Positions 27,236-35,990 of a stretch of DNA of 50,581 bases are shown one piece after another; position 1 is the first letter of the stretch; the number at the start of each line of letters is the position of its first letter. The DNA is from Phormidium tenue FACHB-886. Its GTDB lineage: Bacteria; Cyanobacteriota; Cyanobacteriia; Elainellales; Elainellaceae. Under the pieces are notes generated by a model that did no database searches, was not told the origin of the DNA, and saw nothing but the letters and a program-made list of their open reading frames with translations. The DNA lies in the NCBI RefSeq assembly GCF_014764505.1, contig NZ_JACXWX010000033.1:1-50581 (forward strand), given 5' to 3'. A program made the position numbers and the translations under genes.

Positions 27236-29440
27236 ATGGTCAAAACCTTTCGTTTATCAGCTCCTACGACGTTTAAATTGATTGAGGCAACGATCGAGGA
27301 AATTAACAAAGCCTTTGAGTTTGAGGCGCTGACGGCTGAAGAATTGGTACGGCTTTACCTCAATCGGGTTGAGGCTTACGATCAACAGGGTCCAACGCTG
27401 AATTCAATGATCAGCATTAATCCCAATGCGCTTGAAGTTGCTCAGCAGCTGGATCAAGAACGTCGAGCGGGTACCCTCAAGGGTCCCTTGCATGGTATTC
27501 CGATCGTTCTGAAAGACAACTTCGATACAGTTGATTTGCCAACTACCGCTGGCTCGATCGTTTTAAAGGACTCGATCCCTCCTGACGATGCCCTTTCAAC
27601 GCGGCTGTTGCGGGAGGATGGAGCCATCATTTTGGGTAAGGCAAATATGCGGGAGTTCGCCGCTAGAGGTGGACTAGGCGTTTACACAGAGTATGGCGGA
27701 GAAACTCGCAATCCCTACAACTTCAATCGAAATGCCAGCGGCTCAAGTGGTGGGACGGGTGCAGCAGTCGCTGCCAATTTTGCAGTTCTTGGAACTGGAA
27801 GTGATACTGGCGGTTCCATTCGGGGGCCTTCTTCCTTCAACGGTTTGGTAGGCATCCGTCCTACACGTGGGCTAATTCCTCTGGATGGCATTGTGCCTTT
27901 TGCCCTTTCCCGCGATGGAATTGGACCTATGGCCCGAACCGTAACCGACGCTGTTACAGCTCTAGGGTCTATGGTGGAGTATGACCCCAATGATCCAATA
28001 TTTAAAACTCCTGTTCCGGCTCCTGAAGCTCAACCCGATAAATTCTTTGATGATTACACGCAATTCCTCAAGACTGGCGCTTTAAAGGGAGCGCGTATTG
28101 GAGTTGGTCGTGCTTGGTTTGGTGGTGATCCTGAGGTCGATCGTTTGATCAATGAAGCCATCAAAGAGATGGAAAATTTGGGAGCAACGATCGTTGAACT
28201 CGACTTGCCCAATGAGCTGTTGAGGACCATGATCAATGCGTCAAACTCTATTGGATTAGCTGAATTCCCATCTCAACTTGCCACCTATTTATCGACTTTG
28301 GGTGAGGGATATCCCAAAACGCTGGATGATATTATTGCGATCGCAGAATCACCAGAGTTTGCAAATTTAGTTCCTTCTTCTAGGTTGACAGGACTGAAGA
28401 ACATTCGAGATTATGGCGGATTGAGCAATCCTGAATATATCAACGTAGTTCAGAATGTCATTCCTGCTCTACGAGAAACATTCTTCAATTTCTACGAAAG
28501 CAATGATCTTGATACCATTGTTTTTCCAACAACAAGAACGCTTGCCTCACCGTTTGAAGGAGTTACCGATCCCACATTTTTCGAAAATCTCCCAGCACCT
28601 CCTATTCGTGGTGTAGAGATCGCCAGTCTGCTTGGTTTCTCAGATATTACAGTTCCAGCAGGATTCAGTGAAGATGGACTACCCATTACTATTTCTTTTA
28701 CGGGTGTTCCTTACAGCGAACCGAGCTTGATTGGTTTAGCTTACTCCTTTGAGCAGGAAACCAAATATCGTGCTGCTCCTCCACTTTTGCCCGCACTGCC
28801 AGGAGAAGAGTTTGAGTATGTGACAGAGGTGCTAGTTCAGGGTGATGCTGCGAATGACACGATTATTGCCAAGCAAGTTACGGATTTTGATGGCAATGCT
28901 GATACGATCGTGGCAGATGCTGGAGATGACCTGATTGACACATCTTCAGCCCTAACGGGTAAAAATCGCATCCATGCTGGGGATGGTAATGACACAATAC
29001 TAGTAAATCGCGATGATCAAGCGTATGGCGAAGCTGGAGATGATCGCTTAGATTCATCAAAGGGAATTGGAGGAAACATCCTCTCCGGCGGCTTAGGCAA
29101 CGATAAGCTGTATGCAGGTACGAAGGATCAACTCTTCGGCAACCAAGGGAGCGACGAGCTGTATGTAGGTGAAAAGGGTGACAGCTTATTGACAGGGGGG
29201 GCAGGAGCAGACCAGTTCTGGATTGCCAATCAGCAGCTACCCTCTACTCCAAACACAATTGCCGACTTCGAAGTAGGAGTCGATGTAATTGGATTAGGAG
29301 GGCTTGGGCTAGGTTTTGCAGATCTTGTCCTTAGTCAGGTTGATTCAAGCACACAGATTAGCGTTCAGGACAAAGTAGTTGCAACCTTCTTAAATATTCA
29401 AACAACAGCATTAACTGCAGAAAGTTTTGTGTTCATCTGA
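27236..29440 (+). CDS. Secreted amidase with RTX-like calcium-binding repeats
   Basis: About 734 residues. The amidase domain (to about 520) has Lys93 (IVLKDNFD), the Ser-Gly region SGSSGGTGAA and nucleophile Ser194 (GSDTGGSIRGPS). A beta-roll with degenerate RTX nonapeptides follows (AGDGNDTILV, YGEAGDDRLD, SGGLGNDKLY, GNQGSDELYV, TGGAGADQFW), then a terminal module (IADFEVGVDVIGLGGLGLGF, ending TAESFVFI) shared with the first amidase. There is no signal peptide, so type I secretion is expected. ATG at 27236 follows GGAG; the TTG at 27221 is less likely. The gap of 274 bp and paralogy suggest tandem duplication followed by loss or gain of RTX repeats. Confidence 0.92.
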   Translation: MVKTFRLSAPTTFKLIEATIEEINKAFEFEALTAEELVRLYLNRVEAYDQQGPTLNSMISINPNALEVAQQLDQERRAGTLKGPLHGIPIVLKDNFDTVDLPTTAGSIVLKDSIPPDDALSTRLLREDGAIILGKANMREFAARGGLGVYTEYGGETRNPYNFNRNASGSSGGTGAAVAANFAVLGTGSDTGGSIRGPSSFNGLVGIRPTRGLIPLDGIVPFALSRDGIGPMARTVTDAVTALGSMVEYDPNDPIFKTPVPAPEAQPDKFFDDYTQFLKTGALKGARIGVGRAWFGGDPEVDRLINEAIKEMENLGATIVELDLPNELLRTMINASNSIGLAEFPSQLATYLSTLGEGYPKTLDDIIAIAESPEFANLVPSSRLTGLKNIRDYGGLSNPEYINVVQNVIPALRETFFNFYESNDLDTIVFPTTRTLASPFEGVTDPTFFENLPAPPIRGVEIASLLGFSDITVPAGFSEDGLPITISFTGVPYSEPSLIGLAYSFEQETKYRAAPPLLPALPGEEFEYVTEVLVQGDAANDTIIAKQVTDFDGNADTIVADAGDDLIDTSSALTGKNRIHAGDGNDTILVNRDDQAYGEAGDDRLDSSKGIGGNILSGGLGNDKLYAGTKDQLFGNQGSDELYVGEKGDSLLTGGAGADQFWIANQQLPSTPNTIADFEVGVDVIGLGGLGLGFADLVLSQVDSSTQISVQDKVVATFLNIQTTALTAESFVFI

Positions 29441-29441
29441 C

Positions 29442-29496
29442 AATTCCAATGACACGACATTGGGAATTTTTTGGGGCGCTTCGGCGCCCCAAAAAA
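29442..29496. terminator. Overlapping double terminator
   Basis: Hairpin 1 (29442-29468, AATTCC..AATG with CATT..GGAATT) runs into a T-run. Hairpin 2 is a perfect GGGGCGC-TTCG-GCGCCCC (29473-29490) flanked by six T and six A, so its stem can absorb the T-run of hairpin 1 on the + strand, and it reads as a good terminator on the minus strand. It ends the amidase gene and faces the convergent thioredoxin gene. Confidence 0.8.
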
Positions 29497-30096
29497 TGTT
29501 TCTATCCTAACTGCTGTAGCGGATTTTCTACAAGAGACTTATAAAGCCCAGCTTGTCTTCTATTGTTCGAAAATGGTCTAAAAATGGATAGTGTGTTCTA
29601 GACCTGGGATTGATGAAGTCTTACTAAAGAGACGAATGAGGGGTACAGCGCTACGCGCATACGTTAGGACAAATCTTTTACACAAAAAGAATTCGAGAGC
29701 TAAGTCAGGCGAACTAGGTGAGCACTGGCTTGCACCAACACATCGGGTTCAACGAGCTTTGAGATGTGCTTTTGGAAGCCTGCGGCAAGTATCTGTGTCT
29801 CTCCCGGCATAGAAGCCTCCACAGAAGGGCTCATACCATTTGAGAATTTAACTGTAGCGGAAGATCGCTGCGTAGAAATCCGTTGACTACTTGCGCGTCA
29901 CTCCTCTAGAAAGGGTAAGGGAGACCGCCTTTACTCTGACTTGTTTGGTCGCTCTTGTTTGGTCGCTTTGTTTTCAGGGCCGCAACTTGTAGCTGCAGTC
30001 GCAGGAAGTGCCTGCTGCGATCGGCTGCTTGCCAGGTGAGGGAGTTGGATAGATAAGATGCAGCACAGTGACTCACCCGACCTGGCTTAAATGCAA
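29497..30096. other. Intergenic region without a supported gene
   Basis: 600 bp between convergent genes. CTTGTTTGGTCGCT occurs twice in tandem at about 29940-29968. Frames in it resemble no protein family. Confidence 0.4.
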
Positions 30097-30420
30097 TCAG
30101 GCTACATGTTTGGCAAGAGCGCTACTAAATTCTTCGTAGGGTTTAGCACCGACTAACGTTTCTGCTAGCTCACCCTGCTTGAAGATCATGACAGCAGGAA
30201 TACTGCGGATGCTATAGCGAGTGGCAACAGCTTTGTTGGTATCGAGGTCTAGCTTAAAGACTTGGGCGCGATCGCTATATTCATCTGCCAGTTGATCAAT
30301 TAAAGGGGCAATGAGTTTGCAAGGACCGCACCAAGAAGCGGTGCAGTCTACAACGAACAGCGGTGCGGTTTCCAGCAACGTGTCAAATTCGGCTTCATCT
30401 TGAATATAAGCGGCAGTCAT
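30097..30420 (-). CDS. trxA: Thioredoxin
   Basis: A 107-residue thioredoxin with the active site WCGPC (Cys31, Cys34), Asp25 in VVDCTASWCG, and the cis-Pro loop IRSIPAVMIF. It reduces disulfides in target proteins. The ATG is preceded by GGAGGTTTT. An extra Cys26 lies five residues before the first active-site Cys, which is uncommon for m-type thioredoxins and closer to the y/x or TrxA2-like variants of cyanobacteria; I cannot place the subtype. It is transcribed alone. Confidence 0.93.
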   Translation of the reverse strand: MTAAYIQDEAEFDTLLETAPLFVVDCTASWCGPCKLIAPLIDQLADEYSDRAQVFKLDLDTNKAVATRYSIRSIPAVMIFKQGELAETLVGAKPYEEFSSALAKHVA

Positions 30421-31516
30421 AAAACCTCCGGTAAAGCAGTATTATCCCACAGATGCGGCATAAAGGTGGGCTGCACCGTTGCCGCTGTTGCCGGAGGACT
30501 GAGATTGAGGCGATGGGCAATGGACAGGCTAAAAGGCTAAATTATGGAATGGACTGCGAGACTAGCTGTCAAACCATCGTAATGCATTTGCACAGGTCAA
30601 GCTTCCACGGACATAGAGCTTTGACCTGTGCACAGAATGCAGTCATAAAAAGCAGCGAAGCACTGAATTTGCCCAAAAGATGTAGAAATGAAAGATAGCG
30701 TAGTCGGGTTATGTCTCGGTATTTCAGAAGTCAGTCCTGATACAGGCTTCGATCGAGAAGCTGCATCAGGAAAAGCTACTTGCTATGCAATTAATTTTAG
30801 AAAAGACTGAAGCTTCCCACCCAATTCTACAGAGCTATCGGAATCGTTGTTAGATGGTACTGTCACTGACAAACAACAGCTCAGAAAACACAGTAAAGAA
30901 ATAGCTGCACTATCAAAGAAGATCCAGTTTATCTTAAATGATTGCTAGCTTCACTATTAAGGAATAAAGCAACGCTACTATCCAACGCTAGAATTTAGAG
31001 CGGTTAAATTGGCTTAAAGATTATACCAAAGGATGATGAAGTTAGAAACTTTTTGAGAGCATAACTCTGCATGCAGAAATCGTATTTTTCTAGAGAGAAA
31101 CCAACGACTTACAGAATAAATTAGTGAATTATAAAAATATTTTAAGCAACTTAAACCAGTTTGAGAAGGAGAGGAGAGAAGAGGAAAGATTTGTCTCTGA
31201 AGAAGAGACGAAAGGTGAATACTTCAGTTCTGATAATTTTGTGGCGATTGTCTGTGCAGTCATTGTCGGCTAATGTGCAGCCATTGAGTAAGTTTAAGTA
31301 AAGTTGTAGTTTTGCAAAGAACTTGCCAATCTGCTGCTGCCATACTCCTGGCGATTTAGTCTATGACTGCTGCAGGATATGAGGTGGTTATTTGCCTTTT
31401 GTGTTATACTACAGAAGTAAGCGATTATTTTCGGCTTTGAAACTTCTTTACTGTTCATCAATCAAGTGTTTCTCCGGATCTAACTCCCTGCAGCCCTTGG
31501 ATTTTGGAGACCTTGC
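30421..31516. other. Long intergenic region (1.1 kb)
   Basis: No gene could be supported. A helical-looking open stretch without a start near 30705-30855 (including SIEKLHQEKLLAMQLILEK) may be chance or a gene scar. The last 150 bp probably hold the long leader common upstream of cyanobacterial RNA-binding-protein genes. Confidence 0.4.
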
Positions 31517-31822
31517 ATGTCGATTTATGTAGGCAATTTGTCCTATCAGGTAACGTCAGCAGACGTTGAGCAAATTTTTAGCGAGTACGGTAAAGTCAGT
31601 CGGGTTCAACTACCTACCGATCGTGAAACTGGACGGGTGCGTGGCTTTGCTTTTGTTGAAATGGGAACTGAGGCAGAGGAAACAGCAGCCATTGAGGCGC
31701 TTGATGGCGCTGAGTGGATGGGTCGCGATCTGAAAGTGAATAAAGCTAAACCTCGTGAAGATCGAGGAACATCCGGTGGGAGAGATTTTGGGAACCGGGG
31801 TGGTTCTTCCCGACGCTATTAG
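31517..31822 (+). CDS. RRM-type RNA-binding protein (Rbp family)
   Basis: A 101-residue protein with one RNA-recognition motif. RNP2 is IYVGNL (residues 3-8) and RNP1 is RGFAFVEM, followed by a short Gly/Arg-rich tail (TSGGRDFGNRGGSSRRY). Cyanobacterial Rbp proteins bind single-stranded RNA; several are cold-induced or help localise thylakoid protein mRNAs. GGAGACC sits correctly before the ATG. A hairpin at 31895-31942 follows. Confidence 0.95.
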   Translation: MSIYVGNLSYQVTSADVEQIFSEYGKVSRVQLPTDRETGRVRGFAFVEMGTEAEETAAIEALDGAEWMGRDLKVNKAKPREDRGTSGGRDFGNRGGSSRRY

Positions 31823-31894
31823 GTTTTGAGCCTAAAGCTTCAACTTGACAGCTTTAAAGGGTGCCTCTGCGCATACTCTTTTGCTTAAATGTCT

Positions 31895-31942
31895 GCTTAA
31901 GCGCTTCCATTTGAATTTGATAGCAACCGGAAGCGCTTAAGC
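31895..31942 (+). terminator. Hairpin after RNA-binding protein gene
   Basis: A perfect 14-bp inverted repeat, GCTTAAGCGCTTCC and its complement, with a 20-nt loop, followed by TTTATACT. Likely terminator or 3'-stabilising structure. Confidence 0.6.
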
Positions 31943-31996
31943 TTTATACTCCTCTAAACCCCTTTTTAACCCGTGAAAATTGAAAATCTTGTCTTT

Positions 31997-32305
31997 ATGA
32001 AGGTTGAGGATCTGGTTAGTCGGTACAGAGCAGGACAACGAGACTTCAGGAACCTAAACCTAATTGCCGCCAATTTGAAGAACTTGAACCTTAGCGGTGC
32101 AAACTTCAGTGGTGCAAATTTAACCAAGGCAAATCTGACAAGAACGAATTTGAGCCGCGCTAATCTTTCAGATGCGATCATCACTGGAGCAAATGTAACT
32201 GAAACCAGCCTGGTGATGGCAAATTTGACGAATGCAACCCTGAGTGATGTTCAGCTCAATCATGCCGATTTGCGAGGAGCCATCATGCAAGGCGTGGTGA
32301 GGTAG
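31997..32305 (+). CDS. Pentapeptide-repeat protein
   Basis: About 102 residues. The opening MKVEDLVSRYRAGQRDFRNLNL is typical of small cyanobacterial pentapeptide proteins and favours the ATG at 31997 over the GTG at 31973. About 13 A(N/D)LxX repeats follow (LSGANFSGANLTKANLTRTNL, split over residues 34-54), predicting a short right-handed quadrilateral beta-helix. No signal peptide. Function unknown. Confidence 0.85.
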   Translation: MKVEDLVSRYRAGQRDFRNLNLIAANLKNLNLSGANFSGANLTKANLTRTNLSRANLSDAIITGANVTETSLVMANLTNATLSDVQLNHADLRGAIMQGVVR

Positions 32306-32401
32306 TTTCGGGCGGAGATGAGAAGATTCAGTTCGTTAGAATTCGCTAGAGGTCAACAAAGAAGTGATTAATGTCCTGCAATCTCAAGAGGTTCAGTTGC
32401 C

Positions 32402-32938
32402 ATGACTCCAACAGCAATACGCATGGTATCTCAACTCAGGCAGGAGTTCTATTCTCTCTTTGCTGCAATGATGAAAGTGTCAGTGAATGTTACAAGTAGA
32501 AACGTTTCTACCTGTAATCCTTCGATGGCGTTTTGGGTTGATAATCACCAGCGTCTAAATTATTTATATATTTACGCTTGTACAGCACCTGATGAATTAA
32601 GTCCGGAATGTCCTTTTGTGCTTCGGTTGGCGATCAACAAAAATGCTGGTACGCTCACAGCCGCGAATCGAGGCAAATATGGTCGAGAGCTTAATCAAGC
32701 TTGGGAGTTTGAGCTAACCCTCTTGCCTAATGAACTCCTGGATTTTCTTCCCTGGGTGATTGACTTAATCAAGGCTTACAACAGCAGTTCACCTTCTCTG
32801 CTTCCAGAACCTCCTCATCCGATTCAGAGCAAAGTGTCTGATGTAATGATATTTCATAGTGCTCAAACTTGTACCGCTGGTGGAAGGCTTGTACAGCATG
32901 CAGATAGGCAATTGACTTTGTTATCTGCTAAGCCTTAA
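32402..32938 (+). CDS. Hypothetical protein
   Basis: 178 residues, not recognised. It looks like a soluble mixed alpha/beta protein, with a segment reading MAFWVDNHQRLNYLYIYACTA, a charged middle and a helix near LLDFLPWVIDLIKAYN. There is no signal peptide or membrane helix. It sits on the same strand as the IF-3-like gene 68 bp downstream. Being intact, with an ATG and cyanobacterial codon use, it is probably real. Confidence 0.6.
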   Translation: MTPTAIRMVSQLRQEFYSLFAAMMKVSVNVTSRNVSTCNPSMAFWVDNHQRLNYLYIYACTAPDELSPECPFVLRLAINKNAGTLTAANRGKYGRELNQAWEFELTLLPNELLDFLPWVIDLIKAYNSSSPSLLPEPPHPIQSKVSDVMIFHSAQTCTAGGRLVQHADRQLTLLSAKP

Positions 32939-33006
32939 CAAAGTCCTGATCTTTCGCTATCCTGGTAGTGTAAGTATAGTCCAACTATTGAGTTCGAGAG
33001 GAAAGT

Positions 33007-33495
33007 ATTATCGTTACAAAACAACTGATCAATCGGCAAATCAAATCTGCTCAGGTTCTCCTCATTGACCATGAGAACAACAATCGTGGTTTGATAGACA
33101 CCCAAGAAGCCCTGAAACTGGCTGAAAGCGTAGAGCTTGATCTGGTAGTTGTCTCTGAAGGTAAAGAGACTCCAGTCGCTAAAATTCTGAACTACGGTAA
33201 GCATCAGTACCAACAGAAGAAGCGGCAACATCAAAGTTCTCGACCAACCGTTAAAGAAGTAAGGTTGCGCCCAAACGTAGGCGAATCAGACTACAGCCTG
33301 CGGATTGATAGAGCGACAGAGTGGTTGGGAAAAGGCGATTCGGTCAAGTTTCAAATTCGGTTACGGGGACGAGAGCATCAAAACCGCGATCGTGCTACAG
33401 ACCTGCTGGAGCGGATAGTCACTGACTTAGCTCAGGTGGGTAAGGTTCAGTCTTTGGACAAGCGATCGCTGATCGTACAGGTTGTTCCAAGCTAA
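33007..33495 (+). CDS. infC: Divergent translation initiation factor IF-3, ATT start
   Basis: About 162 residues with both IF-3 domains: the N-domain (LINRQIKSAQVLLIDHENNN, then RGLIDTQEALKLAESVELDL), the linker (KILNYGKHQYQQKKRQHQ) and the C-domain (VKEVRLRPNVGESDYSLRID, then FQIRLRGREHQNRDRATDLL). It departs from the usual cyanobacterial IF-3 in many positions, so it may be a second copy. The first canonical start (TTG, 33091) lies inside the conserved N-domain. Upstream to the in-frame stop at 32989 there is no ATG, GTG or TTG. ATT at 33007, preceded by GAGAGGA, is the best start, as in enteric infC, where AUU allows IF-3 to repress itself. ATC at 33010 is an alternative. Confidence 0.88.
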   Translation: MIVTKQLINRQIKSAQVLLIDHENNNRGLIDTQEALKLAESVELDLVVVSEGKETPVAKILNYGKHQYQQKKRQHQSSRPTVKEVRLRPNVGESDYSLRIDRATEWLGKGDSVKFQIRLRGREHQNRDRATDLLERIVTDLAQVGKVQSLDKRSLIVQVVPS

Positions 33496-33523
33496 ATACG
33501 TTTCTAACAGCCTCCTAGAGATT

Positions 33524-33574
33524 CCCCGCAAACTCAAGAAAGATTATTTCCCCTGTAAAAATGAGTTTGCGGGG
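33524..33574 (+). terminator. Hairpin after IF-3-like gene
   Basis: A perfect 12-bp stem CCCCGCAAACTC/GAGTTTGCGGGG with a 27-nt loop, 28 bp past the stop. The T-run is weak, so it may be a terminator or a stabiliser. Confidence 0.55.
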
Positions 33575-33712
33575 GTTAGGTGTTTTAAACATATTTATGG
33601 CGAGCTAGCTGCGCGTTGGGTGCATGACTAAGTTGAGTAACCAACGAGTGGACTGTTGTAGCACGTTTTTAAGTTTTTCCAGACCGAATTGAAAACATGT
33701 TTATTTTGTTTT

Positions 33713-35761
33713 CTATCGCAGTGTCACAACATCACTGACTGATTGTCCCTGATGCACCCGATTGTGACGCTCTCCTAATCCATGCTCCTGATGATGGGCT
33801 TCAATCTCACTTGCCCTTGCTTTCAATACCGCTTCAATCTTGGGCTGTGTTGCCTTACCAATCTGCTTGAGCAAGTCCTTCATCACGGGTACACTAATCA
33901 CCCAACGCTCCTGATGTGTCCTTCCCTGTGCGTTGTTGTATGCCATCAACCGCTCGAGCGCTTGCACCACATCCGCATCCAGTTCACCTGCCAATTGAGT
34001 CGCCTGCCGTCGGGATGCTGCCCTAGCTGAGTGCTCGTCCTTGTCATTAGAAGGGCTCTTAGAAGGGCCCTTGTCATTAGAAGTGGCAGATGGAGACGGT
34101 GATGGAGATGAGGAGTCTCCTCTTGTAGTGGAAACACCCGAAATAGAGGAAACAGGAGAGGAAGCAGCGACAAGATTCCCGCCGTTGAGAAACTGCCCAA
34201 TGGCTTCTAGTCTCGATTGCGTCTGCTGGAGCTGAAGCTGAAGGGTGGCATTCTCCTGTCGCAGTTGGGCAATCACTCCATCATCAGTACCGGGATGAGC
34301 TTGCTGCTTTTCTAATTCTTGAATACGTGCCCTCAATCTATCAATTTCAGTCGTGAACCACCGGATCGTCTGCTCATCTGCGATCAGTTCATTGCTTTGT
34401 TTCTGCCCTTGTTCCTGCTCTAATTCCACAGGTTGAGCTTCTGCCTTCTGGCTCTCATCACTCTGGTTCTTCAACTGCTCATAGCGATCGAGCAGAGCAG
34501 TGAACAGCTCTTTGATAGTTCCCTTCCTGCCCTGTGCTGCCATTAAGGACTGCATCCGTTCCAGGTCAGCGACTTGTAGCTCAGGGCGGCTGATCCGAGG
34601 GGGCAACTCCTCTAGATCCTGTTTAATGGCATTTAGGTCAGGCTGAGCAGCTTGTTTGGTGGACTTGGGAGACTTAGAAGAGGTTCTAGGCATGGCGATC
34701 GGCTTTGGTGCGAGGGATTGCGTCAGGTCGGGTGAGGAGGTTGAAGCAGGGATACCTTCTAGCAGAGAGGAAGTCGAAGCAGCGGAAGCATTTTGCTTAT
34801 CCCGTCTAAAGGCTGCAATCACCTGTACATCACGCCACTCCAAACGTATTCCTTTGCGCATGTTGCCTTGCTCATCTGCTATCAGATAGCTGCGGTAGTG
34901 TCGATCGCTTGCAATAGTGCGTCTTGCTGCCATGCTCATGCTCGCATGTCCTGCAAAATGCCCTTGGATCTCTGCTCTAAACTCTGCTTCATCTACCCAC
35001 TGGGGGCAATAGAAGTAAGTGGCAATGGTAGCATACACCTTGCGAAACAAGTGGGTGTAGAGGTTGTCTCTACCCTCAATAGTGGGCACAAGATCAGCAA
35101 AGTGTTTATCACAAGCAGCCGCAACGGCATGAGAGTATTGGTTGATCTGCTCGATGCTCTTGTCCTGGGTAGGTAAGATACGTCTTAGCTTATCTGTTGC
35201 CTTGAGGACATACTCTGCCTGAGTCAAGGTAGGGATCTCAAAGCGCAGGGGCACTTGCTCTCCCTTGCGCTTGAGTGCGCCCGTGAACAGAACTGAGTAA
35301 GGAGTAGCAGGGGTAAAAGTAGCAGTCTTGAGGACTTCGGTACTTCTCCTGCCGGTGAGAACGGCTAGTGCAGCGGCAATGTCTGACCACTGCCTGGACT
35401 GCAGTAAGGTTGTGGCTCTAGTGACAATTGCATTGACCGTCTCAGGTGAGAGAATGACCTGTGCCTCATTCTGGGCAGCGGCTCTAGCAGCAATGGTATG
35501 GTTCATTGCTGTCCATTGCTCTGGGGTAAAGTTCATTGTTTCTAGCGCAATGTGTCCAGCCCCTAGTGCTTGCTTGAGGTAATTCCTCACTTCAGTCATG
35601 AGGGGGCGTTGCTTATCGAGAGTGCTGATGCCATGTGCTGCCCATTTGCACTTAAGCCATTCCGCCCAAGCAAGGGCGATCGCCTTATTGGAGTCATTAT
35701 ATTGAAGTGGTTGAACTGCCTCTAGATACTCATCCATGAGGGGCTGTAGCCATTTCCGCAT
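33713..35761 (-). CDS. Protelomerase (telomere resolvase)-like protein
   Basis: 682 residues. Residues 100-310 resemble the catalytic core of telomere resolvases, tyrosine-recombinase relatives that make covalently closed hairpin DNA ends. Candidate active-site residues in order are Arg138/139 (LTGRRSTEV), Lys164 or 166 (GALKRKG), His237-x-x-Arg240 (YTHLFRKVYA), His268 or 272 (IQGHFAGHA), and Tyr289 or Tyr292 (RHYRSYL). The C-terminal half is low-complexity and coiled coil (about 390-560) with a helical end. An ordinary phage integrase is less likely because the GRRxxE and FEIPTL features fit resolvases. No replication or partition gene and no long palindromic target was found nearby, so its role on this replicon is unclear. 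Confidence 0.65.
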   Translation of the reverse strand: MRKWLQPLMDEYLEAVQPLQYNDSNKAIALAWAEWLKCKWAAHGISTLDKQRPLMTEVRNYLKQALGAGHIALETMNFTPEQWTAMNHTIAARAAAQNEAQVILSPETVNAIVTRATTLLQSRQWSDIAAALAVLTGRRSTEVLKTATFTPATPYSVLFTGALKRKGEQVPLRFEIPTLTQAEYVLKATDKLRRILPTQDKSIEQINQYSHAVAAACDKHFADLVPTIEGRDNLYTHLFRKVYATIATYFYCPQWVDEAEFRAEIQGHFAGHASMSMAARRTIASDRHYRSYLIADEQGNMRKGIRLEWRDVQVIAAFRRDKQNASAASTSSLLEGIPASTSSPDLTQSLAPKPIAMPRTSSKSPKSTKQAAQPDLNAIKQDLEELPPRISRPELQVADLERMQSLMAAQGRKGTIKELFTALLDRYEQLKNQSDESQKAEAQPVELEQEQGQKQSNELIADEQTIRWFTTEIDRLRARIQELEKQQAHPGTDDGVIAQLRQENATLQLQLQQTQSRLEAIGQFLNGGNLVAASSPVSSISGVSTTRGDSSSPSPSPSATSNDKGPSKSPSNDKDEHSARAASRRQATQLAGELDADVVQALERLMAYNNAQGRTHQERWVISVPVMKDLLKQIGKATQPKIEAVLKARASEIEAHHQEHGLGERHNRVHQGQSVSDVVTLR

Positions 35762-35990
35762 AGGGGATGTCCTGTTTTAGGTGAGTCAGGTGATTGTGCT
35801 GTAGGTCTTGCTAGATCGCTGCTACGGCATCAACGAGAATATCTAGAGTCTATTTTACCTAAGTAAGCCAATAACTTATCTGGAAATTAGAAATTCGTGA
35901 GCTAGATGAAGCAATTCTTCTGCCCTTTAGTGCATTGGTCGAACTTGGAACTCATCTTGTCACACTACAGGAGTGATCGAATATTTCTGC

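Noticed and set aside
30453-30698. 81-codon + strand frame after the thioredoxin gene
   Set aside because: Composition unlike local genes and no recognised motif.
32935-33234. Minus-strand frame across the IF-3-like gene
   Set aside because: It is the antisense shadow of clear IF-3 coding sequence.
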